Below, in pieces: positions 48,302 to 59,325 of a stretch of DNA of 64,000 nucleotides (the first letter of the stretch is position 1; the number at the start of each line of letters is the position of its first letter). The position numbers and the translations under genes were made by a program. Origin of the DNA: Streptomyces sp. V3I8 (GTDB lineage: Bacteria > Actinomycetota > Actinomycetes > Streptomycetales > Streptomycetaceae); assembly GCF_030817535.1 (NCBI RefSeq), contig NZ_JAUSZL010000002.1, forward strand, positions 7,998,001 through 8,062,000, in the 5' to 3' direction. Below the pieces are notes generated by a model. It searched no databases, was not told where the DNA came from, and was given only the letters and a program-made list of their open reading frames with translations.

Positions 48302-50500
48302 ATGGCGTCACGCCTGTACACCTGGGGACAATGGGCGGTGCGCCGCCGCGGCAGGGTCCTGGCCGTATGGCTCCTGCTGCTCGCCGTGGTCGGGGGACTC
48401 GGCGTCACCCTGCACGGCAAGGTGAGCACGGAGTTCTCGGTGCCGGGGATCGAGTCCCAGAAGGCCCAGGACCTGCTGGAGGAGAAGTTCCCGACCGCCG
48501 CCGGCGGAGTCGCCCGGGTCGTGTTCGCCGCCCCCGAGGACGGCGGGCTCGGCGAGCCCGGCGCCGAAGCGGCCCTCACCGCCAGCCTGAGGAAGGCGGC
48601 CGGGGTGCCCGGCGTCGTAAACGTCTCCGACCCGGCCGAAGCGGGGACCGTCGCGGAATCGGGCCGCATAGGCTACGCGGACGTCCTGTTCCGCCAGTCC
48701 GCCGACAACGTGCCCGAGACGTCCAAGGACGCCCTGACGCAAGCGATGGAGCGGGCCCGGGACGCCGGTCTCGAGGTCGAGTTCGGCGGCTCGGCGATGC
48801 AGCCGAAGACCGAGGTCGGCGGTCCGGCCGAGATCGTGGGCGTCGTGATCGCCTTCGCCGTCCTGGCCTTCGCCCTGGGCTCCCTGATCGCGGCCGGACT
48901 CCCGCTGCTCACCGCCGTCGTCGGCGTGGCGATCGGGGTGCTGGGCGTCCAGTTCGTCTCCCGCTTCATCGAGATGACCAGCACCGCCACCGTCCTCGCC
49001 CTCATGATCGGCCTGGCGGTGGGCATCGACTACGCCCTGTTCATCCTCTCCCGCCACCGCGAACAGCTCGCCGATCCGGACACGGACGTCGAGGACTCCA
49101 TCGCGCGGGCCGTCGCCACCGCGGGCGGCGCCGTCGTCTTCGCCGGCGCCACCGTGATCATCGCGCTGTCGGCCCTGGCGGTCACCGGCATCCCGTTCCT
49201 CACCGTCATGGGGCTGGCCGCCGCCGCGACCGTCCTGCTCGCCGTCCTCATCGCCGTCAACCTGGTGCCCGCCGTGCTCGGGATGCTCGGCGAGCGGCTG
49301 CGCCCGCGCCCCCGCGGCTCGGAACGCGCCGCCGGCTCCTGGGCGCTCGGCTGGGCCCGCATCGTCACCGGCAAGCCCCTGATCGTCCTCCTGGTGGGCG
49401 TCGTCGGCCTGCTCGCGCTCGCCCTGCCCGCCCGCGACCTGCGCCTCGGACTGCCCGGCTACGCGTCCCAGCCCGCCGACAGCACCCAGCACAAGAGCTA
49501 CGACCTGCTCAGCGAGGGCTTCGGCCCCGGCTTCAACGCGACCGTCACCGCCGTCGTCGACACCAGCGGGATCCCGGCCGCGGACCGGACCGACACGCTG
49601 ACCCGGTTGCGTACGGACCTGTCCCGCGACCGGGGCGTGGCGGCCGCCGCCCGGCCCGTGCCCAACCCGGACGGCAGCCTGGCCGTCATCTCGGTCGTCC
49701 CGCGGACCGGCCCGGACGCCCGGGCCACCACCGACCTGGTGCACCGGCTGCGGGACAACGCCCCGGCCGTCGACAAGGCGGGCGGCACCCTCTACATCGC
49801 CGGCGCCACCCCCGCGGCCATCGACATAGCGGGCAAACTGTCCGGCGCCCTGCCCCTGTTCATCGCCCTCATCGTGATCCTCGCGCTGATCCTGCTGATG
49901 GTCGCCTTCCGGTCCCTGCTGGTCCCGGTGAAGGCCGCCCTCGGGTTCCTGCTGTCGGTCGCCGCGTCCCTCGGCGCCACCGTCTGGGTCTTCCAGCAGG
50001 GCCACCTCAACGGCGTCCTGGACATCCCGTCCGCCGGTCCCGTCACCAGCTTCCTCCCGGTGCTCCTCATCGGAGTCCTCTTCGGGCTGGCCATGGACTA
50101 CGAGGTCTTCCTCGTCAGCCGTATGCGCGAGCACTACGAGCACACGGGGGACGCGGCCGAGGCCGTCGTCCACGGGGTGGCGCGCAGCGGCCGGGTGGTC
50201 AGCGCCGCCGCACTGATCATGGTGGCGGTCTTCGGCGGCTTCGTCTTCAACCACGACCCGATCATCAAGTCCATCGGCTTCGCGCTGGCGTTCGGCGTCT
50301 TCATCGACGCGTTCGTCGTCCGGATGACCCTCGTGCCGGCCGCCATGGCCCTCATCGGCCGCCGTGCCTGGGGACTGCCGGGCTGGCTCGACCGCGTCAC
50401 CCCCGACGTGGACATCGAGGGCGCCAAGCTCCCGGCACCTGTCCCGGCCGGGCAGGAGGACGAGTACCGGGAGGCGGTCGGCGCCCGCGGTTCCCGCTAG
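48302..50500 (+). CDS. MMPL-family transporter
   Basis: 732-residue RND-superfamily exporter of the MMPL branch, moving lipids or drugs across the membrane with the proton gradient. Two homologous halves each contain one helix, a large extracytoplasmic domain (about 45-180 and 395-520) and five further helices. Conserved motifs in the membrane part include GLAVGIDYALFILSRHREQ and GLAMDYEVFLVSRMREHY, with the Asp-Tyr pairs of proton relay. ATG at 48302 follows a GAGGGAGG ribosome site. Confidence 0.93.
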   Translation: MASRLYTWGQWAVRRRGRVLAVWLLLLAVVGGLGVTLHGKVSTEFSVPGIESQKAQDLLEEKFPTAAGGVARVVFAAPEDGGLGEPGAEAALTASLRKAAGVPGVVNVSDPAEAGTVAESGRIGYADVLFRQSADNVPETSKDALTQAMERARDAGLEVEFGGSAMQPKTEVGGPAEIVGVVIAFAVLAFALGSLIAAGLPLLTAVVGVAIGVLGVQFVSRFIEMTSTATVLALMIGLAVGIDYALFILSRHREQLADPDTDVEDSIARAVATAGGAVVFAGATVIIALSALAVTGIPFLTVMGLAAAATVLLAVLIAVNLVPAVLGMLGERLRPRPRGSERAAGSWALGWARIVTGKPLIVLLVGVVGLLALALPARDLRLGLPGYASQPADSTQHKSYDLLSEGFGPGFNATVTAVVDTSGIPAADRTDTLTRLRTDLSRDRGVAAAARPVPNPDGSLAVISVVPRTGPDARATTDLVHRLRDNAPAVDKAGGTLYIAGATPAAIDIAGKLSGALPLFIALIVILALILLMVAFRSLLVPVKAALGFLLSVAASLGATVWVFQQGHLNGVLDIPSAGPVTSFLPVLLIGVLFGLAMDYEVFLVSRMREHYEHTGDAAEAVVHGVARSGRVVSAAALIMVAVFGGFVFNHDPIIKSIGFALAFGVFIDAFVVRMTLVPAAMALIGRRAWGLPGWLDRVTPDVDIEGAKLPAPVPAGQEDEYREAVGARGSR

Positions 50501-50504
50501 AGGC

Positions 50505-51254
50505 TCACCGGGGGCCGGCGGTCGCGTCGACCGCCGGCAGGGTGAACTCGTAGACCAACGCGTCCTGCTGGGCGTTCACCACCAGGTCGGTGATCTCCAG
50601 GGGGCGGGCGTACTGATCGTGCACCCGCCGCCGCACCCGGACCGAGGCCGCGTCACCGGGCCCGGTGATGGAGTCGCGGTGGTGCAGGGTCAGCCCCGCC
50701 CGGCGCATCCAGTCGTACACGCGCCGCAGCTGGGCCGACGAGCTGCCGTCCGCGCGGTCGCGGTAGCGGGCGAGTTCCTCCACCTCGGACAGGGCGACGG
50801 CCGAGAACGAGGTCACGGCCGTCCGCCGCCCGTGCCCGTCCGGTGCGGCGGACTCGTAGCGGTGCACCAGCGTCGGCCGCCACGGAGCCAGTCCGAGGGC
50901 CGCCGCGTGCTCCGGCGGCGGGGTCTCCCAGTTCACCGTGGCGCGGTCCACGGCGAAGGACCGGGCCGTCTGGGCGCCGAGCGGGAAGCCGAGCGACGGC
51001 AGCTGCCCGGCCGGCGGGCCGGGCAGCTCCGCATGGGTGCCGCGCCGGTCGGTGGAGACCAGACCGTCCCGGCGCAGGATGTCCAGCGCCTGGCGGACCG
51101 TCTCCCGGCTGGCGCCGAAGCGGGCCGCCAGCCGTCTCTCGCCCGGCAGCCGTTCGCCGGGCGCGATGGTTCCGTCGCGCAGCGCCCCGAGGAGCTCCGA
51201 GGCGATGCGCGCGTAGAGCGGCTGTGGGTCGTCGTGCGTGGTGCTGCGGGCCAT
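50505..51254 (-). CDS. GntR-family regulator, HutC/UTRA type
   Basis: 249 residues. The winged helix (about 10-75) reads IASELLGALRDGTIAPGERLPGERRLAARFGASRETVRQALDIL; the C-terminal UTRA effector domain follows (about 90-245). A dre-like palindrome lies 110 bp upstream, as expected for the HutC/DasR branch. It is not DasR itself: the sequence between the domains and the ligand-pocket stretches differ. Start at MARSTT; an in-frame ATG 21 bases earlier is less likely. Ends only 4 bp from the convergent MMPL gene. Confidence 0.88.
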   Translation of the reverse strand: MARSTTHDDPQPLYARIASELLGALRDGTIAPGERLPGERRLAARFGASRETVRQALDILRRDGLVSTDRRGTHAELPGPPAGQLPSLGFPLGAQTARSFAVDRATVNWETPPPEHAAALGLAPWRPTLVHRYESAAPDGHGRRTAVTSFSAVALSEVEELARYRDRADGSSSAQLRRVYDWMRRAGLTLHHRDSITGPGDAASVRVRRRVHDQYARPLEITDLVVNAQQDALVYEFTLPAVDATAGPR

Positions 51255-51363
51255 GTCCGCTCCCCTTGATGACAAGACGTAGCCGTGCGGGCTGTGGGCG
51301 CGCGCCCACAGCCCTGGTCACGGGGCCGAGGAGCGCGGACCCTCGTACACGACCATCTCTAGC

Positions 51364-51379
51364 ATTGGTCTAAACCACA
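51364..51379. promoter_or_regulatory. dre-like HutC-type operator
   Basis: ATTGGTCTAAACCACA matches 13 of 16 positions of the DasR dre consensus ACTGGTCTAGACCACT. It overlaps the stop codon of the serine hydrolase and lies upstream of the UTRA-domain GntR gene, so it is likely an autoregulatory site. Confidence 0.6.
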
Positions 51380-52617
51380 CGGGAAGTGGGTTCCGGCGGG
51401 TCGGCCGACATCAGGCCGGATCCAGCCCGTGCGCCCCCGCGCCCGGGCCGGCTCGGACCGTCCCCTCGAAGCGCCCGGTAGACGGCGTCGACGAGCGCCG
51501 TTTTCCGTGGGTCGTCGGCGATGCGCGGCCCCATACGGTTCATGACGTACCCCAGGGAGACGCCCGCCTCCGGGTCGGCCAGACCGCAGGAACCTCCGAA
51601 GCCGTCGTGTCCGAAAGCCCGTGGGTTGGGGCCGTAGGAGTGGTTCGCGCCACCGAGCCAGAGGCCCAGGGCGATCTCCGTGTCCCTCGCGAAGCCGGCG
51701 CCCAGCACCAGGTCACGACAGGCGCCCTGTCCCGTACGGACCCGCTCGGCCGCCTCCGGGGACAGGATCCGGTGCGTCCCGTACCTGCCCCGGCCGGCGA
51801 AGATCCCGTACAGCGCGGCGACCGCCCGTGCCGTGCCGTGCCCGTTGGCCGCCGGGATCTCGGCGGACCGCCACGCCGCCGTGCCGGCGGCGGCGACGCC
51901 CGTCTGCGGATTAGTGAGCGCGGCCACCGCCACCGGCGGCATCCGGCCGAACGCGGCCGCCTGTTCGCCGGGACCGACGGTCTGCGGATGCACCAGCTCG
52001 GCCGCGCGCCCGTAGTCCTCCCGCGGCAGTCCGAGGGTGAAGTCGATGCCGAGCGGCCCGGTCACCTCCCGCCGCAGGAACGCGCCGGGCAGCAGCCCCG
52101 AGACCCGGCGCACCACTTCCCCGACCAGGAAACCGAACGTCAGCGCGTGGTAGCCCGACACCGTCCCCGGCTCCCACCAGGGTTCCGTCGCCGCGAGCCG
52201 CTTCGTGGTGAGTTCCCAGTCGTAGAGCTGCTCCAGCGAGTGCGGCTCGCGCAGCCCGGCCAGCCCGGCCCGGTGCGACAGCAGATGCCGTACGAGCACG
52301 CCCTCCTTGCCGGCGGCCGCGAACTCCGGCCAGTAGACGGCCACCGGCGCGTCCAGGTCGAGCAGCCCGCGGTCGGCGAGGATGTGCGCGCACAGGGCCG
52401 TCGGCCCCTTGGAGGTGGACCACACGTTGACGAGCGTGTCCCGCTGCCACGGCCGGGTGCCGGCGTCCGCCCACCCGCCCCACAGGTCCACCACGCTCTT
52501 GCCGCCCACCGTGACACTCACGGCCGCGCCCAGCTCACCGCGCTCCCTGAAGTTCTCCTCGAACGCGTCGCGCACCGCCGAGAAGCGTGCCTCGCACCGA
52601 CCGTGTACCTCGGACAT
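51370..52617 (-). CDS. serine hydrolase of the beta-lactamase/esterase VIII family
   Basis: 415 residues with the class C beta-lactamase/DD-peptidase fold. Active-site SxxK is STSK in NVWSTSKGPT (about residue 70), the Tyr motif is YHALTFGF, and the third motif is HDGFGGSCG, where penicillin-binding enzymes have KTG. No signal peptide, so a cytoplasmic esterase (EstB type) is more likely than a beta-lactamase. It lies upstream of the GntR gene on the same strand. Confidence 0.87.
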   Translation of the reverse strand: MSEVHGRCEARFSAVRDAFEENFRERGELGAAVSVTVGGKSVVDLWGGWADAGTRPWQRDTLVNVWSTSKGPTALCAHILADRGLLDLDAPVAVYWPEFAAAGKEGVLVRHLLSHRAGLAGLREPHSLEQLYDWELTTKRLAATEPWWEPGTVSGYHALTFGFLVGEVVRRVSGLLPGAFLRREVTGPLGIDFTLGLPREDYGRAAELVHPQTVGPGEQAAAFGRMPPVAVAALTNPQTGVAAAGTAAWRSAEIPAANGHGTARAVAALYGIFAGRGRYGTHRILSPEAAERVRTGQGACRDLVLGAGFARDTEIALGLWLGGANHSYGPNPRAFGHDGFGGSCGLADPEAGVSLGYVMNRMGPRIADDPRKTALVDAVYRALRGDGPSRPGRGGARAGSGLMSADPPEPTSRVV

Positions 52618-52665
52618 GACCCCTCCGGACCGCGTAGGAAGTGGTGCATCAGGACAGTGCCCCGT

Positions 52666-52688
52666 CAGGGGCGCGGGGAACTGCGCGA
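52666..52688. repeat. copy of the GC-rich interspersed element
   Basis: CAGGGGCGCGGGGAACTGCG in the 131-bp gap between the CE7 esterase and the serine hydrolase; same element as at 29061-29230. Confidence 0.85.
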
Positions 52689-52748
52689 CAGGCCGCGGCC
52701 GACCCGCGGGCCGGCCGCCGACCCACGGCGCCCGCGGCCGGCCGCCGG

Positions 52749-53717
52749 TCAGACGTACGCCGGCAGCCAGGTCAGCTTGACCGCCTCCTGGTACGGTCCG
52801 CCCCCCTCGTGGTCGTTGAAGTCGTACACCTCGATCGCCTTGTCCTCGTGCCCCCACGCGTTGAACGCGGCGAACACCGTGGACGGCGGACACGTCTGGT
52901 CCTCCAGCGCCGCCGAGAACAGCGCCGGCGCCCGTCCCCGCGCGGCGAAGTGCACCCCGTCGAAGTACGACAGCGTGCGCAGCACCCCCTCGGTACGCCC
53001 CCGGTGCGTCTTCAGGTAGTTGCCGATCTCCCGGTACGGGTCCCGGTCGGTGAGCCGGGTGGCGCGCGGATAGTCGCAGAGGAACGGCACGTCCGGCGCG
53101 ACCGCCACGAGATCCGGCACCAGGCCGCCCACCGCGATCGAGATGCCGCCGCCCTGGCTCGTCCCGACGACGGCGGTGCGCGAGGCGTCGACGAGGGGAT
53201 GGGACCGGGCCGCCTCCACGGCCCGCACCCCGTCCGTGAACACCCGGCGGTAGTAGTAGTTCTCGGGGGCGTCGATGCCCCGCGTCATGAACCCGGGATA
53301 GGCGGGCACGCTGCCCACCGGGTCGGGCGTGTCACCGCCGCCGCCCCACGCGCCGCCCTGGCCCCGGGTGTCCATCACGAAGTGCGCGAAGCCGGCCGAC
53401 GCCCACAGCAGGTGCGTGTGCGCGAGGCCGCGCCCGCCGCCGTACCCGATGAACTCCACGACCGCCGGCAGCGGGGCGTTCGCCCCGGCGGGCACGGTCA
53501 GCCAGCCCTTCACCGGATGCCCGCCGAACCCGGCGAACGTGACGTCGTGCACCGTGACGGTCCGCAGACGGGTCTCCACCGGCTCGAAACGCGCGTCCAG
53601 ACCGTACCCGCGCGCCTCCTGCAGCGTCTTCGCCCAGAACGCGTCGAAGTCCTCGGGCTCGACGGACACGCTGCGGTACTCCCGCAGCTGATCGAGGGGA
53701 AGGTCGAACAAGGCCAT
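52749..53717 (-). CDS. acetylxylan esterase / cephalosporin-C deacetylase, CE7
   Basis: 322-residue deacetylase of acetylated xylo-oligosaccharides. The CE7 markers are present: RGQG (MDTRGQGGAWG), nucleophile elbow GTSQGG, DVPFLCDYPRA, and a closing HEGGG with the catalytic His (NDHEGGGPYQ). The Asp of the triad is probably in AALEDQTCPPS. No signal peptide, so it works on imported oligosaccharides. Start at MALFDLP, supported by the conserved N-terminal pattern LPLDQLREY. Confidence 0.92.
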   Translation of the reverse strand: MALFDLPLDQLREYRSVSVEPEDFDAFWAKTLQEARGYGLDARFEPVETRLRTVTVHDVTFAGFGGHPVKGWLTVPAGANAPLPAVVEFIGYGGGRGLAHTHLLWASAGFAHFVMDTRGQGGAWGGGGDTPDPVGSVPAYPGFMTRGIDAPENYYYRRVFTDGVRAVEAARSHPLVDASRTAVVGTSQGGGISIAVGGLVPDLVAVAPDVPFLCDYPRATRLTDRDPYREIGNYLKTHRGRTEGVLRTLSYFDGVHFAARGRAPALFSAALEDQTCPPSTVFAAFNAWGHEDKAIEVYDFNDHEGGGPYQEAVKLTWLPAYV

Positions 53718-53932
53718 GGAGAACCGCCTTTGCTGCGGACGAGGGTGCGGATGATCACACCGTACGGCCGCCGTCGGCGGCTCGCCAGGCCGTGTCCGCG
53801 GACCGGCTCGCGCCCGCCCGCCGCACACGCGCGGACACCGGGCCCAACTCCGCGCTGCCGCAGTCGCGTTCGTTCGGTTACGGTGAGAGAGCGGGCGCTG
53901 ACGCCTCGTCGGGTCCCGTGGTGGAGGGGCGC

Positions 53933-54253
53933 ATGGGCGGGGGTGGAAACGGCGTCGGGGAAGACGGCCGCGCGGCCGGGGAACAGCTGCCGAAACTACG
54001 GCTCGACGAGATCCAGCGGCTGTTCGCGACGGGCATGACCCTGCAGAGCGCGCAGCGTTTCGTACAGCACCCGCAGGCCGCCGAACGGCTCGGCCGGGCC
54101 GTCGACGACCTCGACACCACCATCAAGATCATCCGGTCGACCATCTTCGGCCTGCGGGCCCACGAGACCGTGATCACGGGACTGCGCGTCCGGGTCGTGC
54201 GCGCCCTGGAGGAGGCGGTCCCGGTCCTGGGCTTCCCCTCCCGGCCCCTGTGA
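53933..54253 (+). pseudogene. remnant of a DevS/DosS-like histidine kinase
   Basis: 106-residue frame whose middle (about 28-100) matches only the dimerisation helix region of GAF-type kinases: IQRLFATGMTLQSAQRF, then RAVDDLDTTIKIIRSTIFGLRAHE and VRVVRALEEAVPVLGF. The expected RDLHDxVIQRLF is replaced by RLDEIQRLF, so the phospho-acceptor His is missing. There is no GAF domain before it and no ATPase domain after it. It is either a decayed kinase or a stand-alone dimerisation peptide. The neighbouring Rv1733c-family and phosphoketolase genes fit a former dormancy-type cluster. Confidence 0.7.
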
Positions 54254-54329
54254 CCACCCCGCTCCGGGCCCCGTGGCCGGTCGCGCCGGACTCCGCTCCG
54301 GACCCGGCGGCCGGTCGCGCGCCGGTCCG

Positions 54330-54935
54330 TCAGGCCCGGTGCCGTGCCCAGTCCGGTCCCGTACGGGCCCAGGCCCGGTCCCATTCGGCCAGGCGCCGGC
54401 GCAGGGCGCTCCGCCGCACGAGCGCATGCAGGGCCAGCACGCCCGCCGCGGCCACCCCGGCGGCGCACGCGCCCACCGCCAGCGCGTGCTGCCAGATCAC
54501 CGTCCGGCTCGTCGGGGCGGGGACGATCCGGTCCCGGCCGTCCACCCAGACGTACGTGTGGTCGCCGGTCCGCGTGGCGGCCGGCACCCGGGTCGTCGCG
54601 GCATGCGGCCGCTCGCCCGGCTCGGTCCAGCGCACGCTCACCCGCTGGACCGGCCGCCGGTCCCCCTCGGCGCCGGACGCCGGCACGGAGGCGGACGTGC
54701 CCTCGACGACCTCGGCGCGCACCCGGTGGCGTTCGGCGCGCTGCTCCGCCGCCGTGGCCCGCGCCACGTCGTACGCCTGCAGGCCCGCGGCGAGCCCGGC
54801 CAGGGGCGCGCCGACACACAGCACGACGGCGACGGCGAAGGCGGTCCACGCCTCCACCACGTCGCACCGGCGGCGCAGCGGATTGTGCCGCTGCCGCCGT
54901 CCGTTCACCCGCGTCCGTGACTCCCGCGTGCGCAT
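54330..54935 (-). CDS. Rv1733c-family membrane protein
   Basis: 201 residues: a basic N-terminus ([16 protein letters not shown]), a membrane helix (about 30-52), a central extracytoplasmic domain rich in RV/HA motifs ([11 protein letters not shown]), a second helix (about 152-175) and a basic end. The layout and the NPLRRRxDxxE start are those of the Rv1733c family, known as a DosR-regulon protein in mycobacteria and widespread in Streptomyces. Its function is unknown. It is convergent with the kinase remnant and divergent from phosphoketolase. Confidence 0.83.
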   Translation of the reverse strand: MRTRESRTRVNGRRQRHNPLRRRCDVVEAWTAFAVAVVLCVGAPLAGLAAGLQAYDVARATAAEQRAERHRVRAEVVEGTSASVPASGAEGDRRPVQRVSVRWTEPGERPHAATTRVPAATRTGDHTYVWVDGRDRIVPAPTSRTVIWQHALAVGACAAGVAAAGVLALHALVRRSALRRRLAEWDRAWARTGPDWARHRA

Positions 54936-55274
54936 GTCCCGCCTCCTCCGCACCGTCGACCGCCCCTCACCGGGCACGGCCGTCCCGCACCGCCGCGGCC
55001 GGCCGGCACCGGCCGCTCGCCGGTCCCGCACCGCCGTACGGTGAACATCTGCCCCGCACGGGCCGGACGGACCCCTCCGGAGGCTGATCCGGTGCTCCCG
55101 CCCGGGCGGCCCGCGGTACGAGCGGCCCGTGGACACCCCGAGCGGCGCCGTCACGGCACCGCCGGCAGGGGCCGTCGCCCGACACGGACGGCCGAACAAC
55201 GCGGTTCCCGACGACTGATCGGCGCGGTGCGTGGAACCCGCGCCCCATCCCCCTTCGAACAGGAGTCCCTTCCC
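54936..55274. other. 339-bp divergent region before phosphoketolase
   Basis: No gene is supported here. It should hold the promoters of the Rv1733c-family gene and of phosphoketolase. GGGCCGGACGGACCC at 55060-55074 is a partial palindrome that distantly resembles a DosR/DevR box (GGGAC..GTCCC). The match is weak in such GC-rich DNA. Confidence 0.3.
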
Positions 55275-57656
55275 ATGGCCAAGGACCGCATGGCAGCGCT
55301 CGACGCACACTGGCGTGCCGCCAACTACCTGGCCGTCGGTCAGATCTACCTGCTCGCCAACCCACTGCTGACCGAACCCCTGCGGCCCGAGCACATCAAG
55401 CCCCGGCTGCTCGGCCACTGGGGCACCTCACCCGGCCTCAACCTCGTGCACACCCACCTCAACCGTGTCATCACCGAGCGTGATCTCGACACGATCTGTG
55501 TGTGGGGACCGGGCCACGGCGGCCCCGCCGTCCTCGCCAACTCCTGGCTGGAGGGCAGCTACACGCAGACGTACCCCGACATCACCCGGGACGTCACCGG
55601 CATGGAGCGCCTCTTCCGGCAGTTCTCCTTCCCCGGCGGCGTCCCCAGCCACGTCGCCCCCGAGACCCCCGGCTCCCTGCACGAGGGCGGCGAACTGGGC
55701 TACTCGCTCGCCCACGCGTACGGGGCGGCCTTCGACAACCCGGACCTGCTGGTCACCTGCGTGATCGGGGACGGCGAGGCCGAGACGGGACCGCTCGCCG
55801 GTTCCTGGCACTCCAACAAGTTCCTGGACCCGGTCCACGACGGCGCCGTCCTGCCCGTCCTGCACCTCAACGGCTACAAGATCGCCAACCCCACCGTGCT
55901 GGCCCGTCTGCCGCGCGCCGAACTCGACGAGCTCCTGCGCGGCTACGGTCACGACCCCATCCACGTGACCGGCGACGACCCCGGCCGCGTGCACCGGGAG
56001 CTGGCGGAGGCGATGGACCTGGCGCTGGACCGCATCGCCCGCATCCAGCAGGAGGCCCGCGCCGGGCGGAAGGGCCGGGGCGGCAGGGACCGGGGCGCGG
56101 AAAGGGGGCGGCCCCGCTGGCCCGTCATCGTCCTGCGCACCCCGAAGGGCTGGACCGGACCCGCCGAGGTCGACGGACAGCCCGTCGAGGGGACGTGGCG
56201 CTCCCACCAGGTCCCGCTCTCCGGTGTCCGCGAGAACCCCGAGCACCTGCGGCAACTGGAGGCCTGGCTGCGCTCGTACCGCCCCGAGGAGCTCTTCGAC
56301 GCCGACGGCCGCCCCACCCGCCTCGTCCTGGACTGCGTGCCCGAGGGCGACCGCCGGCTCGGTGCCAACCCGCACACCAACGGCGGACTGCTGGTGAACG
56401 CCCTGCCCATGCCGCGCCTGGAGGACTTCGCCGTCCCCCTCGACAAGCCCGGCGCGAGCATGCACGAACCCACCCGCGTCCTCGGCGGACTGCTCGCCCG
56501 GATCATGGCCGACACGAGCGAGCGGCGGAACTTCCGTGTCGTGGGCCCCGACGAGACCGAGTCGAACCGGCTGGGCGCGCTGTACGAGGCGACGGGCAAG
56601 GCCTGGCAGGCCGGGACCCTCGACACCGACGAGCACCTCGCCCGCGACGGCCGCGTGGTGGAGGTCCTGTCCGAGCACCTCTGCCAGGGCTGGCTGGAGG
56701 GCTACCTCCTCACCGGACGGCACGGCCTGTTCTCCTCGTACGAGGCGTTCGTGCACATCGTCGACTCCATGGTCAACCAGCACATCAAGTGGCTCAAGAC
56801 GTCACGGGAGCTGTCCTGGCGGGCGCCGCTGGCCTCCCTCAACTACCTGCTGACCTCGCACGTGTGGCGCCAGGACCACAACGGCTTCTCGCACCAGGAC
56901 CCGGGCTTCGTCGACCACGTCCTCAACAAGAGCCCGGAGGTCGTCCGGGTCTACCTGCCGCCGGACGCCAACACCCTGCTGTCCGTGGCCGACCACGCCC
57001 TGCGCAGCCGCGACCACGTGAACGTGATCGTCGCGGGCAAGCAGCCCTGCTTCGACTGGCTGTCCATGGAACAGGCCCGCGCCCACTGCGCCCGGGGCGC
57101 CGGCATCTGGGAGTGGGCCGGGACGGAGAACGGCGACCGCGAACCGGACGTGGTGCTGGGCTGCGCCGGCGACGTACCCACCCAGGAGGTGCTCGCCGCG
57201 GCCTCGCTGCTGCGCACCCACCTGCCCGACCTGGCCGTCCGGGTCGTCAACGTCGTCGACATCGCCCGGCTGATGCCGCAGGGCGAACACCCGCACGGGA
57301 TGGCCGACTCCGAGTACGACGCCCTCTTCACCCCGGACAAGCCGGTGATCTTCGCCTACCACGGCTATCCCTGGCTGATCCACCGGCTCGCCTACCGGCG
57401 CACCGGCCACAGCAACCTGCATGTGCGCGGCTACCGGGAGTCGGGCACCACCACGACCCCGTTCGACATGGTCGTCCGCAACGACCTCGACCGGTACCGC
57501 CTGGTCATGGACGTCATCGACCGGGTCCCGGGGCTCGCCGTGCGGGCCGCCGCCGTACGCCAGCGGATGGCGGACGTCCGCACCCGCCACGACGCCTGGA
57601 TCCGCGAACACGGCACCGACCTGCCGGAGGTCGCCGAGTGGACCTGGTCCGGCTGA
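55275..57656 (+). CDS. xpk: phosphoketolase
   Basis: 793-residue thiamine-diphosphate enzyme splitting xylulose 5-phosphate (and often fructose 6-phosphate) into acetyl phosphate and an aldose phosphate. Family blocks: [45 protein letters not shown], the TPP motif [21 protein letters not shown], and [13 protein letters not shown] near the end. A Gly/Arg-rich insertion (about 264-280) is local. AGGAG precedes the ATG. In actinobacteria it supplies acetyl phosphate under energy limitation, often near dormancy-type genes as here. Confidence 0.96.
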   Translation: MAKDRMAALDAHWRAANYLAVGQIYLLANPLLTEPLRPEHIKPRLLGHWGTSPGLNLVHTHLNRVITERDLDTICVWGPGHGGPAVLANSWLEGSYTQTYPDITRDVTGMERLFRQFSFPGGVPSHVAPETPGSLHEGGELGYSLAHAYGAAFDNPDLLVTCVIGDGEAETGPLAGSWHSNKFLDPVHDGAVLPVLHLNGYKIANPTVLARLPRAELDELLRGYGHDPIHVTGDDPGRVHRELAEAMDLALDRIARIQQEARAGRKGRGGRDRGAERGRPRWPVIVLRTPKGWTGPAEVDGQPVEGTWRSHQVPLSGVRENPEHLRQLEAWLRSYRPEELFDADGRPTRLVLDCVPEGDRRLGANPHTNGGLLVNALPMPRLEDFAVPLDKPGASMHEPTRVLGGLLARIMADTSERRNFRVVGPDETESNRLGALYEATGKAWQAGTLDTDEHLARDGRVVEVLSEHLCQGWLEGYLLTGRHGLFSSYEAFVHIVDSMVNQHIKWLKTSRELSWRAPLASLNYLLTSHVWRQDHNGFSHQDPGFVDHVLNKSPEVVRVYLPPDANTLLSVADHALRSRDHVNVIVAGKQPCFDWLSMEQARAHCARGAGIWEWAGTENGDREPDVVLGCAGDVPTQEVLAAASLLRTHLPDLAVRVVNVVDIARLMPQGEHPHGMADSEYDALFTPDKPVIFAYHGYPWLIHRLAYRRTGHSNLHVRGYRESGTTTTPFDMVVRNDLDRYRLVMDVIDRVPGLAVRAAAVRQRMADVRTRHDAWIREHGTDLPEVAEWTWSG

Positions 57657-57682
57657 CCGCACACCTTTCCGGGACGGACGCC

Positions 57683-58457
57683 TCAGCCGAAGCGTTCGAT
57701 CCGGATACGGTCCACCGGCTGACCCGCGCCCACCAGCAGGCGCGACGCGTGCTCGGCGAACCCGTTCGAGCCGCACACGTAGGCCTCCCACCCGCCCTCG
57801 GGCGGGTCGGCCAGGAGCCGCTCGACCCGTGCGGCCGACACCCGGCCCACGGGCGTACCCGGTGGGGCGCTGCGGGTGAACACCGTGGTGGTCTCGGGAC
57901 CGTACTCCGACGCGTAGATCAGCTCCTCGGGACCGCGCGCCGACACGAGCAGGCGCAGCGGCACCGACAGCTTCCGCGCACGGTGGTGGCGGACCATCGA
58001 CATCAGCGGCACGACACCGGACCCCGCACCGAGGAGCAGTGCGGGCCGGTCACCGGGCCAGGCGAAGAAGCCGCTGAGCGGTCCGCGCAGCTCGACCTCG
58101 TCGCCCGGCTTCGCGACCGTGTGGAACCAGCCGGACACCTCGCCGCCGTCGACGTGGTCGAGAGTGAGTTCGACGTGGCCGGTGTCGTCGGGAGGTGAGG
58201 CGATCGAGTAGTGCCGCTGCGCCACGTAGCCGTCCTGCGCCCGCAGCCGGAGCATCAGGTGCTGCCCCGGCAGATGGCCCTCCCACCGGGGCACGGCGAA
58301 CCGGAACGTCGACGCGTGCGGTGTCTCCCGGCGGACCTCGGTGAGGGTGGCGCGCTGCCAGGTGGCCGCGGTGCGGTCGCTCACGGCGATCCGGCCGGGG
58401 ACGGCGAACCGGGTCGAGGGAGCGGGCGCCGTGGGCGGGAAGGGGGGTGTCGGGGTC

Positions 58458-58465
<8 letters not shown>
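57683..58465 (-). CDS. FAD/NAD(P)-binding ferredoxin-reductase-type oxidoreductase
   Basis: 260 residues. The FAD domain (about 35-135) has QHYSIAS in the form RHYSIASPP (RxYS-x-x-S), and the NAD(P) domain has LLLGAGSGVVPLMSMVRHH and a closing YVCGSNGF. No iron-sulfur domain. The GTG start overlaps the upstream molybdoenzyme gene by 8 bp, so it probably exchanges electrons with that enzyme. The protein ends RIRIERFG. Confidence 0.9.
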
Positions 58466-59063
<598 letters not shown>

Positions 59064-59325
59064 CGGGTCACGCTCATGGGGGTGGTGCCTCCAGGCCGCC
59101 GGCCGGCGGCCCTTGATTCGTCGGGTACGCCCTCCACGGTACCGGGCGCGCCGGCCCGCCCCGTCCTCGGATCGTTGCCGCCGTATGAACACTCGCCGGA
59201 CCCGGACGGCCGCGGGAATAGCGGCACCCGCGATCTTCCTTGCCGATAGTGCCCACCGGCCGGTGAACGCATCGGCCGGTGCCCCCATCGGTGTGAACCT
59301 CGGCGCGAAGGAGAGTGACGGAGCG

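Noticed and set aside
55060..55074. DosR/DevR box before phosphoketolase
   Set aside because: GGGCCGGACGGACCC lacks the AT-rich centre and matches by chance easily in this DNA; kept only as a weak hint.
59185..59325. 47-residue extension of the quinone reductase
   Set aside because: In frame from an ATG, but not family-like, while MPKAYVF has a ribosome site and is the usual N-terminus.
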